Below are positions 15,620 through 23,706 of a stretch of DNA of 36,323 bases, one piece after another; the first letter of the stretch is position 1; each line of letters begins with the position of its first letter. The notes beneath the pieces are model-generated. The model was not told the DNA's origin. It saw nothing but the letters and a program-made list of their open reading frames with translations, and ran no database searches. This stretch comes from an uncultured Eubacteriales bacterium (GTDB lineage: Bacteria > Bacillota > Clostridia > Peptostreptococcales > Anaerovoracaceae), in NCBI GenBank assembly GCA_902778565.1, contig CACYYH010000013.1, forward strand, positions 1 to 36,323, read 5' to 3'. The position numbers were made by a program, and so were the translations under genes.

Positions 15620-16918
15620 ATGTACGTTGTAAATATAATATTTGGAATAGTACAACTGATCCTGATAGGATACATATTGTATTCGGAAGTGGTGAAAAAG
15701 TCACCTGCAGTATTTCTGTGGGCAACTTTGTTCCTGATGTTCGCCCTTCCTCATACGCTGGCAGTGTTCATACCTGACGAGGAGTATTCCATCGACGTCA
15801 TCACAAGAGCATCTGCCTTTGTCACTGTATTCTGTCTGCTTTATATTGCCTTCAGAAGGAAAGATAAGATCGATTACGTCAAGCTTAAAGGTGAACGCCT
15901 GGAACTGGACGGTACCAAAGTCAAGCACTCATATTTTGAATTGCTTTGCGTTGCGATCTTCATTGCATCCATCGCCATATACATGGCTGATTTTGTCATA
16001 AGCCAGGGAGGATTGCTGAAGACTTCATGGGCAACTGCGAGAACTGTGACAGAAAGCTACGTCAGCCTTTCAGGACTTGCAGTGAGGATAATCCTTACAT
16101 TCTCAGGATTATCACTTTATTACTTCCTGACCAAAAGAAAAAGCATGGCGCTGGTTGTTGTAGCTCTGCTTGTTCTGATGGTACTGCTTACAAGGAACAG
16201 AGTGCAGGTGATCCCGGTACTGGTACTGCCAATAGCCATAATGCTCCTCAAGATAAAAGAGGTCAAACCGAAGCACATAATCATGGCAGGCTTCATGGCC
16301 GTTGCCGTAATTTACATCGTATACGGCATCAGGGCATTCAGATGGCTGGGAACGCTGCAGCATGCGCTGGACGCATTTTCCTTTGAATACATGAACCGTA
16401 CCATTCTGGGATTCCTGAGGGATCAGGATGGAGAACTGGGTCTGAGAAGGATCTTCTATTTCTTTATAGACAACAACAACCAGTTCGAGGGATTCAACAA
16501 AGGAAGCACTTATCTGAGGATGCTTCTGGTATTCGTGCCCAGCAGACTGACTTTCGGCATCAAACCTGAAAGCTTCGATCTCATCATGGGTCAGGCCATA
16601 GGTATGGCTGAGGGCGGTTCCACCCACCCGACGCTGTTCGGAGACTGCTTCGGCAACTTCAGCTGGTTCGGAGCTGCGATGGGTATCTTCTGGGCATTGT
16701 TCTGCAATGCAGTGGATTATATCATCGAAAGAAGACCGGACGATTTCTTTAAGATCATGATATATTTCATGGCAGCCTACGCCTATGTGGTAATGGGCAG
16801 AGGCTCTGTATATAACGGATTCCAGGCCTTGGCTTGGGGCGTTTTGATACTGTTACTGTTTGAGATCTTCCTATACGATCTGATAAAAAAGAAGATAGAG
16901 ATCGCCGTTTATGTGTGA
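15620..16918 (+). CDS. O-antigen polymerase Wzy-like membrane protein
   Basis: 432-residue polytopic membrane protein with about ten to twelve hydrophobic stretches, beginning with VVNIIFGIVQLILIGYILY. A hydrophilic stretch with FIDNNNQFEGFNKGSTYLR and a later GGSTHPTLFGDCFGNFSWFG resemble external loops of the Wzy family that polymerises repeat units using lipid carriers. It lies between the Wzz-like protein and the flippase, the usual place for Wzy. Start ATG follows AAGAGG at suitable distance. Polymerases are poorly conserved, so assignment rests on topology and context. Confidence 0.72.
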   Translation: MYVVNIIFGIVQLILIGYILYSEVVKKSPAVFLWATLFLMFALPHTLAVFIPDEEYSIDVITRASAFVTVFCLLYIAFRRKDKIDYVKLKGERLELDGTKVKHSYFELLCVAIFIASIAIYMADFVISQGGLLKTSWATARTVTESYVSLSGLAVRIILTFSGLSLYYFLTKRKSMALVVVALLVLMVLLTRNRVQVIPVLVLPIAIMLLKIKEVKPKHIIMAGFMAVAVIYIVYGIRAFRWLGTLQHALDAFSFEYMNRTILGFLRDQDGELGLRRIFYFFIDNNNQFEGFNKGSTYLRMLLVFVPSRLTFGIKPESFDLIMGQAIGMAEGGSTHPTLFGDCFGNFSWFGAAMGIFWALFCNAVDYIIERRPDDFFKIMIYFMAAYAYVVMGRGSVYNGFQALAWGVLILLLFEIFLYDLIKKKIEIAVYV

Positions 16919-16938
16919 CCGGCGATAAGATTTAATAA

Positions 16939-18399
16939 ATGGGTAAAAAGATTCAGCCATTATTAGACAAATACAATAGTCTGCCGGTCCAGGCAAAAGC
17001 GGGGTTCTGGTTTCTGGTATGTACCGTCATACAGAGATCGATAACCATCATAACCACGCCGATCTTTACCAGACTGCTTTCGGAGTCAGAATATGGCGAA
17101 TACGGCGTATTCATTTCCTGGATGGGTATTTTGTCATGCTTTGTAACGATGTATATATTTTCCGGACTCTATCCTCAGGCCATCGTTAAGTATGACTATA
17201 AAAAAGATGAGTATTCCTCCGGGATGCAGGGCTTTACCCTGACACTGGTGGTGTTATGGTGCCTGATCTATTACTTCGGAAGGAACCTTTGGAACGGACT
17301 CCTTTCGATGAACACGGTCGAAATGTTTGCCATGTTCATCGTAATGTGGGGAAACGCTGCCTTCGGATTCTGGTCAGCAGAGCAGAGAAACGACTATAAA
17401 TATCAGCGTCTGCTGGTGATAACTCTTACTGAAGCCGTGCTGCAGCCGGTCTTAAGCATCATTTTGCTTCTGAACTTCGAAAATAAGGTAAACGGCCTTG
17501 TGTGGGGGATCGCCATAGCAAACCTGGTCTGCTATGCGCCGCTCTTCGCAGCTCAGATGATGAAGGGAAAAAAGTTCTTCTCAGCGGATGCATGGGGCTA
17601 TTCGCTGAGGCTGGGCATACCTCTGATACCTCACTATCTGTCATCTGTCGTACTTAACAGCTCCGACAGGATCATGATACAGAAACTGGTAGGGGAAGGT
17701 CCTGCGGGCATATACAACCTGGCATATACCATATCCATCTGCGGAACGCTGATCAATCAGGCGATGCTTCAGACCATCCAGCCCTGGGTCTATCAGAAGA
17801 TAAAAGAGGAAAAATATGCGGACATAAGAAAACTCGCTTATCCGGCGCTGGTGATGATAGGCTGCATTAATCTCTTTGTTATCCTGGTGGCTCCTGAGCT
17901 CATAATGATATTTGCTCCTGCATCATACTATGAAGCGATCTGGGTAATGCCTCCGGTTTCTCTGAGCGTTTACTATATGTTCACCTTCAACCTGTTTTCA
18001 TATTTTGAATTTTATTATGAAAAGCCGGTTTACGTTTCAGTGGCTACCTTCATCGGAGCCGGTCTGAACGTGTTGCTGAACTACATATTCATACAGAAGT
18101 TCGGCTACGTGGCTGCCGGATATACGACTCTGGTATGCTATTTCGCATTTGCTGTGGCTCATTACATTTTCATGAGAATAATATGCAAAAAAGAGATCAA
18201 CGGCGTCAAAGTATACGATATAAAGATCATTGCTGCCATCTCGCTGGCAGTTACCGCAGGCGGCTTTATAATAATGCTGACATATAACAATATATATATC
18301 AGATACGGACTGCTGCTGGCGGCATTGATAGCATGTGTTCTGAAAAGGAACTTCATTAAAGATCAGATCCTCAGCCTGTTGGGCAAAAAGCAGGCATAA
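16939..18399 (+). CDS. Wzx-type polysaccharide flippase (MOP superfamily)
   Basis: 486-residue membrane protein with about 12-14 hydrophobic segments, of the oligosaccharide flippase family that turns lipid-linked repeat units to the outer face of the membrane. Characteristic parts are the early FLVCTVIQRSITIITTPIFT and LLSESEYGEYGVFISW, the middle RLGIPLIPHYLSSVVLNSSD with RIMIQKLVGEGPAGIYNLAY, and the GLNVLLNYIFIQKFGYVAAG segment. It stands 21 bp after the Wzy-like gene and 10 bp before the LicD gene. Substrate specificity cannot be read, but should match the locus's own repeat unit. Confidence 0.9.
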   Translation: MGKKIQPLLDKYNSLPVQAKAGFWFLVCTVIQRSITIITTPIFTRLLSESEYGEYGVFISWMGILSCFVTMYIFSGLYPQAIVKYDYKKDEYSSGMQGFTLTLVVLWCLIYYFGRNLWNGLLSMNTVEMFAMFIVMWGNAAFGFWSAEQRNDYKYQRLLVITLTEAVLQPVLSIILLLNFENKVNGLVWGIAIANLVCYAPLFAAQMMKGKKFFSADAWGYSLRLGIPLIPHYLSSVVLNSSDRIMIQKLVGEGPAGIYNLAYTISICGTLINQAMLQTIQPWVYQKIKEEKYADIRKLAYPALVMIGCINLFVILVAPELIMIFAPASYYEAIWVMPPVSLSVYYMFTFNLFSYFEFYYEKPVYVSVATFIGAGLNVLLNYIFIQKFGYVAAGYTTLVCYFAFAVAHYIFMRIICKKEINGVKVYDIKIIAAISLAVTAGGFIIMLTYNNIYIRYGLLLAALIACVLKRNFIKDQILSLLGKKQA

Positions 18400-18408
18400 A
18401 GAATAACC

Positions 18409-19212
18409 GTGAAAAAACTTGATTTAGAAGAACAAAAGGAAATACTGCTGGATATCATGGCGGATTTTGACAGGGTATGCAGAGAGAACGGCATCGGCTA
18501 TTCCATCGCATACGGAACTCTTCTGGGAGCTGTGAGACACCATGGATTCATTCCCTGGGACGATGACGTGGACGTTGTGGTCACCAGAGAAGATTACAAC
18601 AAACTCAGGAGGCTGCTTAACAGCCAACTCGATGAAAATCATTGTTTTGTCTGTGCTGAAGATGATAAAAGATTCGCAGCGCCGCTGGCAAAGGTCATCG
18701 ACAAAAGGACTGTACTGAGACAGCTGGAGCATCATTCCGACAGGATGGACCTGGGAGTGTACATCGACATTTTCGTTCTTGACTATATCCCGGACGATCC
18801 TGAGAAAAGGCTCAAGGCTCTTAAGAAATCAGTGCTGATGAGAAAGATGTGGAGCTTCTGCGGTACGGTGAACGAGGATAATCCGGCGCCGGTACGCTTC
18901 GTAAGAAAGCTGGCGAACAAGACGCTTATGGCAAGGAACATCGCGGTCAGTGTAAACAAATGGGCAGAGCACAATACCAAAGACAGAAATTCCATGAACA
19001 TACTGACCTTCAACGATGACCAGATGGAAAGATACATCATGGAATCAGCGGATATGAAGGATCTTATCGAATACGAATTTGAAGGCCGCTCCTTCTTAGG
19101 CGTAAAGGAATACGATAAATATCTTAAATTGTGGTATGGAGATTATATGGAACTGCCTCCAGAAGACAAGAGAGTGAGCCACCATATAACAGAAGTATAC
19201 TGGAAAGAGTAA
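18409..19212 (+). CDS. LicD family phosphotransferase
   Basis: 267-residue LicD-family protein. LicD enzymes move phosphocholine or similar phospho-substituents from a CDP-activated donor to a glycan. Visible are GIGYSIAYGTLLGAVRHHGF (start of the nucleotidyltransferase-like core), then IPWDDDVDVVVTREDYNKL with the metal-binding aspartates, and DLGVYIDIFVLDYIPDD. The reading frame starts at a GTG with only a weak upstream A/G stretch; no ATG near the start is in frame. It is packed between flippase and epimerase genes. A choline or ethanolamine donor is not indicated in the window; a phosphonate donor is an alternative because Ppd is encoded nearby (inference). Confidence 0.85.
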   Translation: MKKLDLEEQKEILLDIMADFDRVCRENGIGYSIAYGTLLGAVRHHGFIPWDDDVDVVVTREDYNKLRRLLNSQLDENHCFVCAEDDKRFAAPLAKVIDKRTVLRQLEHHSDRMDLGVYIDIFVLDYIPDDPEKRLKALKKSVLMRKMWSFCGTVNEDNPAPVRFVRKLANKTLMARNIAVSVNKWAEHNTKDRNSMNILTFNDDQMERYIMESADMKDLIEYEFEGRSFLGVKEYDKYLKLWYGDYMELPPEDKRVSHHITEVYWKE

Positions 19213-19219
19213 TACCGTT

Positions 19220-20341
19220 ATGAAGAAAAAAATACTGACCGTTTTCGGCACCAGACCGGAAGCAATAAAAATGTGTCCTCTCGTAAACGAGATGAAGAAA
19301 AGAGAAGGCCTTGAAGTAGTTGTCTGCGTCACCGCACAGCACAGACAGATGCTGGATCAGGTGCTTGAGACCTTCGGCGTGGTCCCTGACTATGACCTTA
19401 ACATAATGAAGGACCGTCAGACTCTGTTCGATATCACGACGAACATCCTGAACAATATCAAGGAAGTCCTGGAGGAAGTGAAGCCGGACGTAGTTCTGGT
19501 GCACGGTGATACCAGCACCACCTTTGTGACAGCCCTGGCATGCTTCTATCTTCAGATCCCGGTAGGTCACGTGGAAGCAGGCCTCAGGACCTATAACATC
19601 TATTCTCCTTATCCTGAGGAATTCAACAGACAGGCCGTGGGTATCCTAAGCAAATATAATTTTGCGCCAACACAGCTTGCTGCCGATCATCTGATCAAAG
19701 AGGGAAAGGATCCTTCCACCATATATATTACAGGAAATACTGTAATCGACGCTATGCAGCATACCGTCAAAGAGGACTATGGTCATCCGGAACTTGACTG
19801 GGTAGGCGACGGTAAGCTCATATTCATAACCGCTCACAGAAGAGAGAATCTGGGAGAACCTATGCATCACATGTTCAGGGCCATACGCCGTGTCCTGGAG
19901 GAACATCCGGAGTGCAGGGCAGTATACCCCATTCACATGAACCCTCTGGTAAGACAGGCGGCGGATGATGAACTCAAGGGTTGTGACCAGATACACATAA
20001 TCGAGCCCATCGAAGTGTTCGACTGCCATAACTTTGAGGCGAGATGCCATCTTTGCCTGACGGATTCAGGCGGGATCCAGGAGGAATGTCCTTCCTACGG
20101 CAGACCGGTACTGGTCATGAGAGACACTACCGAGAGACCTGAGGGAGTTGACGCAGGAACGCTGCGTTTGGTAGGTACAGACGAAGAAACGATCTACCGC
20201 AACTTCAAGGAACTGCTGGAAAACAAAGAGGCATATGATGAGATGTCCCATGCCTGCAATCCTTACGGAGACGGACATGCAAGTGAGCGTATAGCTGACA
20301 TACTTGAATTCGGCACCTATGATCCATGGGTCGCAAAATAG
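19220..20341 (+). CDS. wecB: Non-hydrolysing UDP-GlcNAc 2-epimerase (WecB/MnaA/WbpI family)
   Basis: 373-residue epimerase that interconverts UDP-GlcNAc and UDP-ManNAc, or the diamino-uronate equivalents. Family motifs are VFGTRPEAIKMCPLV, VHGDTSTTFVTALA, VGHVEAGLRT, EEFNRQAVG, FITAHRRENLG, and TDSGGIQEECPSYGRPVLVMRDTTERPEGVDAGT (split by conserved residues; about 280-313). Near-canonical throughout. It is the last gene of the long operon. In the presence of the WbpA/B/D/E-like set it may act as WbpI to give UDP-ManNAc(3NAc)A, but sequence alone looks like general WecB/MnaA, so the exact substrate stays open. Confidence 0.9.
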   Translation: MKKKILTVFGTRPEAIKMCPLVNEMKKREGLEVVVCVTAQHRQMLDQVLETFGVVPDYDLNIMKDRQTLFDITTNILNNIKEVLEEVKPDVVLVHGDTSTTFVTALACFYLQIPVGHVEAGLRTYNIYSPYPEEFNRQAVGILSKYNFAPTQLAADHLIKEGKDPSTIYITGNTVIDAMQHTVKEDYGHPELDWVGDGKLIFITAHRRENLGEPMHHMFRAIRRVLEEHPECRAVYPIHMNPLVRQAADDELKGCDQIHIIEPIEVFDCHNFEARCHLCLTDSGGIQEECPSYGRPVLVMRDTTERPEGVDAGTLRLVGTDEETIYRNFKELLENKEAYDEMSHACNPYGDGHASERIADILEFGTYDPWVAK

Positions 20342-20359
20342 ATCAGCGAAAGCAAATTG

Positions 20360-20388
20360 TTGAATTAAAGGACATATTTTGGTATAAT
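20360..20388 (+). promoter_or_regulatory. Sigma-A promoter with extended -10 for the dehydratase operon
   Basis: TTGAAT (20360-20365), 17-bp spacer, TATAAT (20383-20388), with TGG just before the -10 hexamer giving an extended -10. It lies in the 99-bp gap after the epimerase gene and about 50 bp before the dehydratase start. One of the best promoter matches in the window. Confidence 0.78.
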
Positions 20389-20440
20389 AAACCTTTAGAA
20401 AATATGTTCAGATACTTTCAGAAAAGAGAACAGTTTTAAA

Positions 20441-22543
20441 ATGGAAAAGAAACCAGCTAGCATAGAAAAAATAATAGACCGGAATATGAAGAGCGTACGT
20501 CACGCGCAGCTCATAGCCACATATCTGGGCGTATATGACGTGATCGCTGTTACCGTTGCATATTTCGTAGCTCTATGGCTCAGATTTGACCTTCAGTTCT
20601 CAGCCATTCAGGGTGCATATTTCAAGGTATGGCTCATAGGAGCTCCCATATATGCGGTGATCTGCCTTCTGGTGTTCCGCTACTTCAAAATGTACCGGAG
20701 CATGTGGCGGTTTGCCAGCTATACCGAACTTCAGCGGGCTATCTATGCCAATGCGGTGACCATTGTGGTACAGGTAGTACTGATGGCAGCGATCTTCTAT
20801 TTCGTATTTCCCGATCTGGCGCTTAAGAGGATGCCTCTGTCATACTATTTCATGGGAGCTGTATTCCAGTTCATACTGACTGCGGGCATCAGATTTTCTT
20901 ACCGTTTCCTCCTTCTGATCAGAAACAAGAAGTCGAAGGAAGATCCCATCAATGCGCTGGTGATAGGAGCCGGAGCAGCTGCTACCATAGTAATACGCGA
21001 ACTGAAGCAGAAGAGTTTCATTAATGAAAAGATCGTAGGAATCATCGACGACAATCCCAACAAATGGCACAGGGATATCGACGGCATTCCCATCATAGGC
21101 GGAAGGAAGATGATCCCCGAAGCCGTCAAGAACCTTGACGTTACCAAGATCTACATGGCTATCCCCAGCGTGTCCGCAACGGAAAGAAAGGCCATAATCG
21201 ATATATGTAAAGAAACCGGCTGCGAACTCATGACTTTACCGGGCATGTACCAGCTGATGCTTGGAAACGTAACGGTGAACTCCCTGAGAAAGGTCGAAGT
21301 AGAGGACCTTCTCGGAAGAGATCCGGTAAAGATGAACAGCAGAGAGACCAGGAGCTTCCTTTCAGGAAAGACCGTACTGGTAACAGGCGGAGGCGGAAGT
21401 ATCGGATCCGAACTCTGCAGACAGCTGGCATCATTTAAAGAACTTAAAAAACTCATAATCTTTGATATATATGAGAACAACGCTCACGCCATCAAGCTTG
21501 AGCTGAACGATAAATATCCGGAACTGGATCTTGAGGTCCTTATAGGATCTGTCAGAAACAGCAGAAGACTGAAACAGGTATTCAGCGAATACAGACCGGA
21601 CATCGTTTTCCATGCGGCTGCGCATAAGCACGTTCCTCTCATGGAGGACAGCCCCTGCGAGGCTATCAAGAACAATTCCATCGGAACCTACTATACTGCA
21701 TATGCAGCCATGCTTTTCGGCTGCGAAAGGTTCGTACTTATCTCCACAGACAAGGCAGTAAATCCTGTAAACGTAATGGGCGCATCCAAGCGTATCTGTG
21801 AAATGGTGGTACAGGCCTTTGCAAGGAAGATCGCAGCTGGCAAAGCCCACGATCTGCCGAATCTTCAGGGACATGTTTCCTACGGAAAGAGCGCCTTTGA
21901 TGAGATGGCTCTTCCTTACAAGCCGAAGACTGAATTCGTAGCAGTAAGGTTCGGAAACGTACTGGGAAGCAACGGTTCGGTTATTCCCAGATTCCGCGAG
22001 CAGATCGCTGCCGGCGGTCCCGTAACGGTTACCCATCCTGATATCATAAGATACTTCATGACCATTCCTGAAGCAGCATCCTTGGTACTTCAGGCTGCCA
22101 CAATAGGCGGGGCAGGAAACATCTTCGTTCTTGATATGGGCACTCCCGTCAAGATCGACGATCTTGCCAGAAACATGATCAAGCTCTCAGGCCTCAAGCC
22201 CGACGTGGACATAATGGTAGAGTACACAGGACTTCGTCCCGGTGAGAAACTTTACGAAGAGCGGCTTATGGATGAAGAGGGCATGAGGAAGACCGAGAAC
22301 GAACTCATCAACATCGGAAGCCCCATCGAATTCGATGACGATAAATTCCTTAGACAGCTTGAAGATCTCATGATCGCAGCATATCAGGAAAGAGCAGACA
22401 TCCGCGATCTGATAGAGGAAGTAGTTCCTACCTATCATCCTGCAGGACGGCACGGAACCGAAGAAAAGGGCGAGGCTTATCAGGAACAGATCGAGGCTAT
22501 GGAAGCCAAGGCTGAAGAAAAATCAGAGCCAAAGGAAGAATAA
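20441..22543 (+). CDS. Membrane-anchored UDP-sugar 4,6-dehydratase (PglF/WbpM/CapD family)
   Basis: 700-residue enzyme that converts UDP-GlcNAc to a UDP-4-keto-6-deoxy sugar. Four membrane segments fill about residues 25-160; a CoA-binding-like Rossmann domain follows (ALVIGAGAAAT, 172-300); the dehydratase domain begins at VLVTGGGGSIGSE (312-324). Catalytic features are LISTDKAVNP, then VMGASKR, where Met (446) takes the place of the usual Tyr, as is typical of the long-form dehydratases, with K450. RFGNVLGSNGSV and GLRPGEKLYEE are family motifs. An unusual insertion of about 30 residues (464-496) separates the active-site helix from RFGNVLGS. The tail is charged and Glu/Lys-rich. Transcribed from its own promoter with the following GNAT gene. 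Confidence 0.9.
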   Translation: MEKKPASIEKIIDRNMKSVRHAQLIATYLGVYDVIAVTVAYFVALWLRFDLQFSAIQGAYFKVWLIGAPIYAVICLLVFRYFKMYRSMWRFASYTELQRAIYANAVTIVVQVVLMAAIFYFVFPDLALKRMPLSYYFMGAVFQFILTAGIRFSYRFLLLIRNKKSKEDPINALVIGAGAAATIVIRELKQKSFINEKIVGIIDDNPNKWHRDIDGIPIIGGRKMIPEAVKNLDVTKIYMAIPSVSATERKAIIDICKETGCELMTLPGMYQLMLGNVTVNSLRKVEVEDLLGRDPVKMNSRETRSFLSGKTVLVTGGGGSIGSELCRQLASFKELKKLIIFDIYENNAHAIKLELNDKYPELDLEVLIGSVRNSRRLKQVFSEYRPDIVFHAAAHKHVPLMEDSPCEAIKNNSIGTYYTAYAAMLFGCERFVLISTDKAVNPVNVMGASKRICEMVVQAFARKIAAGKAHDLPNLQGHVSYGKSAFDEMALPYKPKTEFVAVRFGNVLGSNGSVIPRFREQIAAGGPVTVTHPDIIRYFMTIPEAASLVLQAATIGGAGNIFVLDMGTPVKIDDLARNMIKLSGLKPDVDIMVEYTGLRPGEKLYEERLMDEEGMRKTENELINIGSPIEFDDDKFLRQLEDLMIAAYQERADIRDLIEEVVPTYHPAGRHGTEEKGEAYQEQIEAMEAKAEEKSEPKEE

Positions 22544-22544
22544 T

Positions 22545-23081
22545 ATGGAATTTGAGACAAAAGATCTTATCATAAGAGAAAGCAGATTCGAGGACTGCGA
22601 TACCTTCTATGAGTGGGAGACATGGCCCGAAGTGACTGAGTTTTTCAGCATAAGCTGCCGCCAGACCAAGGAAGATGTATATCAAAAGTTCTTTGATGAT
22701 CAGGCAAATGAAGCTTCTGAGCAGTTCACCATCATCCTTAAAGATACCGGGAAACCCGCAGGACGTATCGTCCTTGGAGATCTGATCCCGGGCTGGAAGG
22801 GTGAGATCTGGAGAATATATATTGCGGATAAGGAGCTGAGAAACAAAGGCCTGGGCGGACAGGCTCTCAAGGCTACCATGGATCACATGTTCCGGGATCT
22901 GGATATGCAGAGAGTGTATCTGGATTTTTATACCGGAAACCCTGCTGAATTCCTGTATAAAAAGATGGGATTCACGGAAGAAGGCGTCTTAAGAGGAAAC
23001 TGCAGAAAGGACGGCGTGCTCCACGACGTACATCTGATGTCCATTATGAGAGACGAATATGAAGAAAAATTCGGTAAATGA
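22545..23081 (+). CDS. GNAT family N-acetyltransferase (RimJ/RimL-like)
   Basis: 178-residue acetyl-CoA dependent acetyltransferase. It begins LIIRESRFEDCDTFYEWE, typical of the RimJ/RimL branch, and carries the acetyl-CoA motif RNKGLGGQALKATMDHMF, then FYTGNPAEFLYKKMGFTEEGVLR. It starts 1 bp after the dehydratase stop codon and the two genes end at a shared terminator, so they are one transcription unit. This link suggests it might acetylate the 4-amino group made by dehydratase plus aminotransferase, a job done by PglD or PseH elsewhere. That is inference; RimJ-like proteins also acetylate protein N-termini or small molecules. Confidence 0.82.
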   Translation: MEFETKDLIIRESRFEDCDTFYEWETWPEVTEFFSISCRQTKEDVYQKFFDDQANEASEQFTIILKDTGKPAGRIVLGDLIPGWKGEIWRIYIADKELRNKGLGGQALKATMDHMFRDLDMQRVYLDFYTGNPAEFLYKKMGFTEEGVLRGNCRKDGVLHDVHLMSIMRDEYEEKFGK

Positions 23082-23085
23082 CCGT

Positions 23086-23111
23086 AAAGCCCCTGTGAAA
23101 GGGGCTTTTTT
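23086..23111 (+). terminator. Intrinsic terminator after the dehydratase-GNAT operon
   Basis: AAAGCCCCT (23086-23094), loop GTGAA, AGGGGCTTT (23100-23108), then a continued T-run. It begins a few bases after the GNAT stop codon. Confidence 0.9.
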
Positions 23112-23170
23112 AATGGAGAAAAGAATACACTAAAAAATGTATAAATATATATACAAAAATAAAAGGGATA

Positions 23171-23179
23171 TGGTATAAT
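23171..23179 (+). promoter_or_regulatory. Extended -10 promoter of the YegP-like gene
   Basis: TGGTATAAT at 23171-23179, about 55 bp before the start codon. No good -35 hexamer 16-18 bp upstream (the area is A/T-rich), as is common for extended -10 promoters. Confidence 0.6.
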
Positions 23180-23234
23180 GGGGATGTAGAACAACGAAAC
23201 TCATTGTTATGATTACTATAGAAGGAGGACCAAA

Positions 23235-23609
23235 ATGGGTAAATTTGTAGTATCAGAAGTCAAAACAGGGGTAAAATTCAATCTTAAAGCTAACAACGGA
23301 CAGGTCATCTGCACATCTCAGGTTTACAAGACATTTGAGACCTGCAAGAAGGGAATCAATTCCATCAAGAAGAATGCTCCCATCGCAGCAGTAGAAGACC
23401 AGACAGTTGAAGGATTTGAAGTAAAGAAGAATCCTAAGTGGGAGATCTACACAGATAAAGCAGGTGAGTTCAGATTCAGACTGAAAGCAAGAAACGGCCA
23501 GATCATCTGCGCAGGCGAGGGCTACAAGCAGATGTCAGGACTTAAGAACGGTATGGAGTCCATCATCAAGAACGCTCCTGACGCTGAGATCGTAAAAGAA
23601 GAAGCATAA
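23235..23609 (+). CDS. YegP-like protein with two DUF1508 repeats
   Basis: Small 124-residue soluble protein made of two similar halves: KFNLKANNGQVICTSQVY with a following GINSIKKNAP, and RFRLKARNGQIICAGEGY with GMESIIKNAP. This is the tandem DUF1508 arrangement of YegP-type proteins, which have no established biochemical role. A strong ribosome site GAAGGAGG stands seven bases before ATG, a clear promoter precedes and a terminator follows, so it is a single-gene unit, probably well expressed. Confidence 0.88.
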   Translation: MGKFVVSEVKTGVKFNLKANNGQVICTSQVYKTFETCKKGINSIKKNAPIAAVEDQTVEGFEVKKNPKWEIYTDKAGEFRFRLKARNGQIICAGEGYKQMSGLKNGMESIIKNAPDAEIVKEEA

Positions 23610-23642
23610 TATCGGGCATTTGCCGTTATAAAAAAGTTAAAT

Positions 23643-23676
23643 ACGGACCGGAAGTTTTTCCGGTCCGTTTTGTTTT
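23643..23676 (+). terminator. Intrinsic terminator after the YegP-like gene
   Basis: Perfect 11-bp stem ACGGACCGGAA (23643-23653) and TTCCGGTCCGT (23658-23668), loop GTTT, then TTTGTTTT. The T-run directly abuts the next promoter. Confidence 0.92.
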
Positions 23677-23677
23677 G

Positions 23678-23686
23678 TGGTATAAT
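23678..23686 (+). promoter_or_regulatory. Extended -10 promoter of the macro-domain gene
   Basis: TGGTATAAT at 23678-23686, with no recognisable -35 since that position is taken by the preceding terminator stem. The start codon is about 20 bp downstream, with GGGAGGAAG between, so the leader is very short. Confidence 0.6.
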
Positions 23687-23706
23687 TATTCCGGGAGGAA
23701 GAAGAC

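Noticed and set aside
15538..15777. Plus-strand 79-codon frame across the Wzz-Wzy junction
   Set aside because: Overlaps two better-supported genes, is rich in Arg/Ser without motif, and has no ribosome site.
19220..20341. Calling the epimerase strictly WbpI (diacetamido-uronate specific)
   Set aside because: Its motifs are those of general WecB/MnaA enzymes; only gene context favours WbpI.
21431..22036. Antisense open frame of 201 codons in the dehydratase gene
   Set aside because: The plus strand encodes conserved dehydratase motifs here; the antisense frame has no ribosome site or family signature.
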